Shown piece by piece: positions 59,665-64,000 of a DNA stretch of 64,000 nt. Numbering within the stretch: position 1 is the first letter of the stretch; each line of letters starts with the position of its first letter. This DNA is from Micromonospora alfalfae (GTDB taxonomy: Bacteria; Actinomycetota; Actinomycetes; Mycobacteriales; Micromonosporaceae). The notes beneath the pieces were generated by a model. That model was not told the origin of the DNA, made no database searches, and saw nothing but the letters and a program-made list of their open reading frames with translations. The DNA lies in contig NZ_JAKKFH010000032.1 in assembly GCF_022230925.1 (NCBI RefSeq), positions 124,001-188,000 on the forward strand, written 5' to 3'. The position numbers were made by a program, and so were the translations under genes.

Positions 59665-60654
59665 GTGAGCGAGCACGGCGGAGCCGGGCGGCACGGGCGG
59701 AACGCCCACGGTGGCGTCGGGATGTCCGGGATCGGGGAGTTCGGGCTGATCGGGAAGATCACCGCCCGGCTGTCGTACGGGCCGACGACCCTGCTCGGCC
59801 CGGGCGACGACGCGGCGGTGGTGGCCGCGCCGGACGGTCGGGTGGCGGCCTCCACCGATGTGCTGGTCGACGGGCGGCACTTCCGACGGGACTGGTCCTC
59901 GGCCCGCGACGTCGGGCACCGGGCGGCAGCCGCCAACCTGGCGGACATCGCGGCGATGGGTGCCACGCCGACCGCCCTGCTTGTCGCTCTCTGCATGCCG
60001 GCGGACCTGGACACCGCCTGGGCGGAGGAGCTGGCCGACGGGCTCTCCGCGGAAGCGGCGACGGTCGGCGCGAGCGTCGTCGGCGGGGACATGTCGGCCA
60101 GTCCCACACTGACCGTCGCGGTCACCGCGCTGGGCGACCTGGCGGGCCGTCCGCCCGTGCTGCGCTCGGGCGCCCGACCGGGGGACGTGCTCGCGCTGGC
60201 CGGGCGCACCGGGTACGCGGCAGCCGGGCTGACCGTGCTGACCCGGGGCTTCCGGACGCCTCGGCTGTTGGTCGAGGCGTACCGGCGGCCGCAGGTTCCC
60301 TACCAGGCCGGCCCGCAAGCCGCCCAGCTCGGCGCCACCTCCATGATCGACGTGTCGGACGGGCTCCTCGCCGACCTCGGGCACGTCTCGGCGGCCAGCG
60401 GGGTGGCTGTCGACGTCCGCCGCGACGGGTTCGAGGTGCCCCGGCAGATGGCCGACGCGGCGCAGGCGCTCGGCGTCGACCCGTACACCTGGATCCTCGC
60501 CGGTGGCGACGATCACGCGCTGGCCGCGACCTTCCCCCCGGCGGTGGTGCTGCCATCGGGCTGGCGGCCGATCGGTCTGGTCACCGACGGTGCCGGCGTG
60601 ACGGTCGACGGCGTCGCCTACGACGGCCCGACCGGCTGGGACCACTTTCGGTGA
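59665..60654 (+). CDS. thiL: thiamine-monophosphate kinase
   Basis: A 329-aa enzyme that phosphorylates thiamine phosphate to thiamine diphosphate. It shows LGPGDDAAVV, STDVLVDGRHFRRDW, VVGGDMSASPTLTV and MIDVSDGLLADLGHV, all ThiL signatures. GTG at 59665 with AAGGAG about 8 bases upstream. The acetolactate synthase elsewhere in the window depends on the cofactor this enzyme makes, but no operon link exists. Confidence 0.95.
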   Translation: MSEHGGAGRHGRNAHGGVGMSGIGEFGLIGKITARLSYGPTTLLGPGDDAAVVAAPDGRVAASTDVLVDGRHFRRDWSSARDVGHRAAAANLADIAAMGATPTALLVALCMPADLDTAWAEELADGLSAEAATVGASVVGGDMSASPTLTVAVTALGDLAGRPPVLRSGARPGDVLALAGRTGYAAAGLTVLTRGFRTPRLLVEAYRRPQVPYQAGPQAAQLGATSMIDVSDGLLADLGHVSAASGVAVDVRRDGFEVPRQMADAAQALGVDPYTWILAGGDDHALAATFPPAVVLPSGWRPIGLVTDGAGVTVDGVAYDGPTGWDHFR

Positions 60655-60670
60655 GGCCCGCGAGCGGCCG

Positions 60671-60676
60671 TACCCT
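60671..60676 (+). promoter_or_regulatory. probable -10 element for leaderless GNAT mRNA
   Basis: TACCCT, with 7 bases to the GTG at 60684, as in the other leaderless candidates in the window. Confidence 0.35.
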
Positions 60677-60683
60677 GGATACC

Positions 60684-61145
60684 GTGAGTGAGATCGAGAT
60701 CCGGGTGGTGCGGTTCGACGCACCGGTGGCGCAGCACCTGATCCGTGCCGCACTGGCCGACCTCGGTGCCCGTTACGGCGGCACCGGCGACGACACCCCC
60801 GTGGACGCCGCCGAGTTCGAGCCGCCCGATGGCGCGTTCCTGGTGGCCTACCTGGGCGGCGAGCCGGTCGGCTGCGGTGGCTGGCGCAGCCACGGGGCGG
60901 ACACCGCGGAGCTGAAGCGGATGTACACGGCGCCGAAGGCACGGGGGCGGGGCGTGGCCCGCGCGGTGCTGGCGGCCGTCGAGCGCTCCGCCCGTGAGCA
61001 CTGCCGCAAGCGAGTGGTCCTGGAATGCGGCGACAAGCAGCCCGAGGCGATCGCCATGTACGGCTCCGCCGGGTACGAGCGGATCCCCAACTTCGGCTTC
61101 TACAAGGACGCGGAGGGCTGCGTCTCCTTCGGTCGCACCCTCTGA
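60684..61145 (+). CDS. GNAT-family N-acetyltransferase
   Basis: A 153-aa enzyme. The acetyl-CoA-binding segment is LKRMYTAPKARGRGVARAVLAAVE (motif A), with GGWRSHGADTAELKRM before it and EAIAMYGSAGYERIPNFGFY after. The GTG at 60684 sits 7 bases after TACCCT, a likely -10, and begins at the start of the fold; a GTG at 60651 overlapping the thiL stop would add 11 weak residues. In M. tuberculosis the uracil-DNA glycosylase gene lies near this position; it is absent here. Substrate unknown. Confidence 0.85.
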   Translation: MSEIEIRVVRFDAPVAQHLIRAALADLGARYGGTGDDTPVDAAEFEPPDGAFLVAYLGGEPVGCGGWRSHGADTAELKRMYTAPKARGRGVARAVLAAVERSAREHCRKRVVLECGDKQPEAIAMYGSAGYERIPNFGFYKDAEGCVSFGRTL

Positions 61146-61272
61146 CCCGCGGGCCAGCCCTCGGCGGGCCCGGCCTGGCCGGTGCGCCGGGTCACTGGCG
61201 GCCCGACCGGACCGGCTGCTGGATCAGGCCCTGGCGGGCCTGGCCCGCGGCGTCTGCCCGGGGACACGACAG

Positions 61273-61301
61273 AGCCGGCGGACCCTCGGGGCCCGCCGGC
61301 T
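61273..61301. terminator. hairpin between GNAT gene and rpmB
   Basis: agccggcgg and ccgccggct pair over 9 bases around an 11-base loop, lying between two convergent genes. Confidence 0.5.
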
Positions 61302-61331
61302 GAGCCGAACGAAAAGGTGGGTGCTACCGCG

Positions 61332-61523
61332 TCAGGCGCGGGTGACCTTGCCGGCCTTGATGCACGAGGTGCAGACCTTCAACTTCTTGGTGTTGCCGCC
61401 ACCGGCCGGGGTACGCACCGACTGGATGTTCGGGTTCCAGCGGCGGTTGGTCCGCCGGTGCGAGTGGGACACGTTGTGGCCGAAGCCCGGTCCCTTGCCA
61501 CAGACGTCGCACACGCTAGCCAC
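61332..61523 (-). CDS. rpmB: 50S ribosomal protein L28
   Basis: A 63-aa protein: ASVCDVCGKGPGFGHNVSHS, RRWNPNIQSVRTPAGG and VCTSCIKAGKVTRA. The two CxxC pairs mark the zinc-binding form of L28 found in many actinomycetes; a zinc-free paralogue may exist elsewhere. ATG at 61523. Divergent from the DhaL/DegV-like gene. Confidence 0.96.
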   Translation of the reverse strand: MASVCDVCGKGPGFGHNVSHSHRRTNRRWNPNIQSVRTPAGGGNTKKLKVCTSCIKAGKVTRA

Positions 61524-61797
61524 GGGATACTCCTGGGATTGAAACGTTCATGAGGTCGCCGGCAGGTGCTGCCCGGGCAACCTGGTCAGGTTACCCGATG
61601 ACTCGCCGACCCGGCCAACCGGCCTGGTCCAGCGTTCGCCCGTGCCCCGGCTCACGCCTGGTCGTGGGCCCGTCCGCCCTGCGGTGGGCCGGCCCGGCGG
61701 CAAGGGTACCGGAGGCGCTCGTCCCGGTTGCGGCCACCGCCGGCCCGGACCGGCGAGGACACGCCGGACGAGTCCGACGGGTGTCGGTGCGCGCCAG

Positions 61798-61803
61798 TAG
61801 GCT
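61798..61803 (+). promoter_or_regulatory. probable -10 element for leaderless DhaL/DegV-like mRNA
   Basis: TAGGCT, with exactly 7 bases to the GTG at 61811. No Shine-Dalgarno sequence is present. Confidence 0.4.
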
Positions 61804-61810
61804 TCTGCCC

Positions 61811-63427
61811 GTGCTGGACACCCTCGACGCCGCCGCGGTCCGCCGCTGGTGCGCGAGCGGGCTGGCCGCACTGAAGCGCCACCAGGGCGAGATCGACCAG
61901 CTCAACGTCTATCCGGTGCCCGACGGCGACACCGGCACCAACCTGGTGCTCACCCTCACCTCGGCGCAGCAGGCCCTCGCCATGGATCTGGACACTCTCC
62001 CCGACAGCGGGCCGACGGCGCACGGGCACGCGCTGCGGCTGATGGCCCAGGGCGCGCTGCTCGGCGCGCGGGGCAATTCCGGGGTGATCCTCTCGCAGAT
62101 CCTGCGTGGTTTCGCCGACCAGGTCGCCGGGGCACCGGCGGTGCGTGGCCGGGAGTTGGCCGCCGCGCTGCGCTCCGGCACCGCCGCCGCGTACACCGCT
62201 GTCTCCCGGCCGGTCGAGGGCACGGTGCTCACCGTTGTCGCGGCGGCCGCCGCCGCAGCCGAGGGCGCGGACAGCGACGACCTGCCGACGGTGGCCGGCG
62301 TCGCGGCCCGGGCGGCGGCCGAGGCGCTCGCCCGCACCCCGGAACAGCTACCGGCGCTGGCCCGCGCGGGTGTGGTCGACGCCGGTGGCCGAGGGCTCTG
62401 CGTGCTGCTCGACGCTCTGGTCGAGGTGCTGACCGGGGAGCCCACTGCCCGGCCCGCACCGACGCCGCGCTCCGCCGCCCGCCCGGCGGCCACCGTCGCC
62501 CGCGAGACCGGTTCGGAGGAATACGCGTACGAGGTGCAGTTCCTGCTCGACGCCCGAGCCGAGGCGGTCGCCGGGTTGCGGCGGGCGCTCGACGCCCTGG
62601 GAGATTCGCTTGTCGTCGTCGGCGACGGGCGTGAGCCGGAAGGCACCTGGAACGTGCACGTGCACGTCAACGACGTGGGCGCGGCGGTGGAGGCCGGTGT
62701 CGCCGCCGGCCGCCCGTACCGCATCTCGGTCACCCGTTTCGCCGACCAGTCGGAGTCGCCCTCCGGCCCGGTGGTGGCCGGCCGGGCCGCGGTGGTGGTG
62801 GCCACCGGCGGCGGCATCGCCGACCTGTTCGCCGCGGAGGGCGCCACAGTCGTGCCGGGCAACCCGTCCACCGGCGAGTTGCTGGACGCCGTCCGCAGCA
62901 CCGGCGCGGCCCGTGTGGTGGTGCTGCCCAACGACGCCAACACCGAGGCGGTGGCGAGCGCCGCCGCCCGGGAGGCCCATCGGTACGGCATCAAGGTGAG
63001 CGTGGTGCCGACCCGCTCGCCGGTGCAGGCCCTCGCAGCCCTCGCGGTCCGTGACGGTGACCGTCGTTTCGAGGACGACGTCATCGCGATGGCCGAGGCG
63101 GCTGGCGCCTGCCGTTACGCCGAGGTCTGCCATGCCAGCCGGGAGGCGCTGACAGTGGCCGGCCAGTGCCGTCCCGGTGACGTGCTGGCGCTGGTGGAGG
63201 GGGAGGTGCACCTGATCGGCACCGACCTCACCGACACCTGCGCCGCAGTGGTCGACCGGATGCTCGGTGGTGGTGGCGAGATGGTCACCCTGCTGGCCGG
63301 GGTGGACGCTCCGGCCGGGCTCACCGACGCCGTCCGCGCGCACGTCGCGCGACGCTGGCCGTTCGTCGAGGTGCACGCGTACCCGGGCGGTCAGCCGTTT
63401 TATCCGCTCCTGGTAGGGATCGAATGA
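61811..63427 (+). CDS. DhaL/DegV-like (DAK2 phosphatase-domain) protein
   Basis: A 538-aa protein. The N-terminal DhaL-like domain shows NVYPVPDGDTGTNLVLTLTS (Mg-binding Asp residues), LLGARGNSGVILSQILRGFA and GVVDAGGRGLCVLLDAL. The C-terminal DAK1/DegV-like half has VVVLPNDANTEAVASAAAR and ends PFYPLLVGIE. It is the YloV/FakA-like group, which in Firmicutes pairs with DegV fatty-acid-binding proteins to phosphorylate fatty acids. Start at the GTG at 61811. The stop overlaps recG by ATGA, the usual neighbour. Confidence 0.9.
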   Translation: MLDTLDAAAVRRWCASGLAALKRHQGEIDQLNVYPVPDGDTGTNLVLTLTSAQQALAMDLDTLPDSGPTAHGHALRLMAQGALLGARGNSGVILSQILRGFADQVAGAPAVRGRELAAALRSGTAAAYTAVSRPVEGTVLTVVAAAAAAAEGADSDDLPTVAGVAARAAAEALARTPEQLPALARAGVVDAGGRGLCVLLDALVEVLTGEPTARPAPTPRSAARPAATVARETGSEEYAYEVQFLLDARAEAVAGLRRALDALGDSLVVVGDGREPEGTWNVHVHVNDVGAAVEAGVAAGRPYRISVTRFADQSESPSGPVVAGRAAVVVATGGGIADLFAAEGATVVPGNPSTGELLDAVRSTGAARVVVLPNDANTEAVASAAAREAHRYGIKVSVVPTRSPVQALAALAVRDGDRRFEDDVIAMAEAAGACRYAEVCHASREALTVAGQCRPGDVLALVEGEVHLIGTDLTDTCAAVVDRMLGGGGEMVTLLAGVDAPAGLTDAVRAHVARRWPFVEVHAYPGGQPFYPLLVGIE

Positions 63428-64000
63428 GCGAACCAGCCACTGTGGACACTCCGCTGAAGAAGCTGGTCGGGGACAAGACAGCCAAGGCGCTGGCCTCGCA
63501 CCTCGACCTGCACACCGCAGGTGACCTGGTCTACCACTTCCCGCGTCGCTACGACGAACGTGGCGAACACACCGACATCCGCTCACTGGACGTCGGTGAG
63601 CAGGTCACGGTGTTGGCCCAGGTGCAGCGCACCGCGGTGCGCCCGATGCGGCAGCGGCGGGGCAACCTGCTGGAGGTGACAGTCGGCGACGGCTCGGGCG
63701 GGGTGCTGACGTTGACCTTCTTCGGCAACCAGGCGTGGCGCGAGCGCGAGCTGCGCCCCGGCCGGTGGGGTCTGTTCGCCGGCAAGGTCACCGAGTTCCG
63801 GGGCAAACGGCAGCTCAACGGCCCGGAGTACGTCCTGCTCGGCGAGGGTGGCGACGGCGAGGCGGCGGTCAGCGACGACATCGAGGAGTTCGCCGGGGCG
63901 CTGATCCCCGTCTACCCGGCGGCGGCGGCCGTGCCGACCTGGGTGATCGCGCGCTGCGTGCGCGTCGTACTGGACACGTTCACCCCACCGGACGATCCAC
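63424..64000 (+). CDS. recG: ATP-dependent DNA helicase RecG, N-terminal part (continues beyond window)
   Basis: 192 codons are visible before the right edge. The ATG at 63424 overlaps the previous stop. It opens SEPATVDTPLKKLVGDKTAK, then LHTAGDLVYHFPRRYDERGE and the wedge-domain OB fold (VLTLTFFGNQAWRERELRPG, VTEFRGKRQLNGPEY), which recognise stalled forks. The helicase motifs lie outside the window. RecG remodels stalled replication forks and Holliday junctions. Confidence 0.95.
   Translation, partial: MSEPATVDTPLKKLVGDKTAKALASHLDLHTAGDLVYHFPRRYDERGEHTDIRSLDVGEQVTVLAQVQRTAVRPMRQRRGNLLEVTVGDGSGGVLTLTFFGNQAWRERELRPGRWGLFAGKVTEFRGKRQLNGPEYVLLGEGGDGEAAVSDDIEEFAGALIPVYPAAAAVPTWVIARCVRVVLDTFTPPDDP

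Overview
The window is high-GC actinobacterial chromosome, most likely a Micromonospora-type member of the Micromonosporaceae. The reasons are very strong G/C in third codon positions, many GTG starts, helix-turn-helix (DUF5753)/DUF397 gene pairs, a lysine-rich HU tail, a coenzyme F420 gene (cofC) and apparent leaderless starts. From about 9 kb to the right edge the gene order follows the Mycobacterium tuberculosis Rv2973c-Rv3003c block (recalled, not computed): ilvB-ilvN-ilvC, serA, leuB, an FAH-family gene, an IclR regulator, leuC-leuD, hupB, mutT1, ppk, cofC/fbiD, gpsA, ddl, a DUF3515 gene, thiL, a DhaL/DegV-like gene and recG.

Layout. 0-8.2 kb is accessory: the end of a ROK-family gene, a metzincin-like DUF3152 lipoprotein, a decayed RloB-like gene, an unrecognised cytoplasmic HExxH protein, a DUF5753/DUF397 regulator pair, and a translationally coupled trio (DivIVA-like protein, 83-aa protein, 611-aa cysteine-rich protein with two zinc-finger-like modules). 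8.2-27.6 kb is branched-chain amino acid and serine synthesis (ilvD, ilvBNC, serA, leuB, ilvE, cimA) with a GGDEF-EAL protein, an ApbE-like protein, a tyrosine phosphatase, a PRC-barrel protein and an ahpD gene preceded by a broken ahpC. 27.7-38.1 kb holds a MoxR/DUF58/VWA operon with a serine protease, an ArfB-type rescue factor, several membrane or secreted proteins and an FAH-family enzyme. 38.2-38.8 kb carries one tRNA-Gln and two identical tRNA-Glu genes. 39-41.8 kb is a divergent IclR regulator and leuCD. 41.9-51 kb holds HU, a membrane EEP hydrolase, and a polyphosphate/nucleotide-hygiene group (mutT1, CYTH-CHAD, ppk), then cofC and plsC. 51-64 kb holds gpsA, a PLP enzyme, a HemK-like methyltransferase, a ROK kinase, a second DUF5753/DUF397 pair, ddl, a DUF3515 gene, a stand-alone Lrp-type domain, thiL, a GNAT gene, rpmB, the DhaL/DegV-like gene and the start of recG.

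The most informative non-coding signals belong to branched-chain amino acid control. ilvB and cimA are each preceded by a short leader peptide rich in Leu/Val/Ile codons, then a hairpin, then an intrinsic terminator, as expected for ribosome-mediated attenuation. A related TCCCA...TTTGG motif lies upstream of leuB, in the IclR/leuC divergent gap, upstream of the cimA leader and (reverse strand) upstream of the ilvB promoter; the IclR protein is a natural candidate to bind it. A second unexplained pattern is a set of long intergenic inverted repeats in two sequence families, several flanked by a C-rich tract on the left and a G-rich tract on the right.
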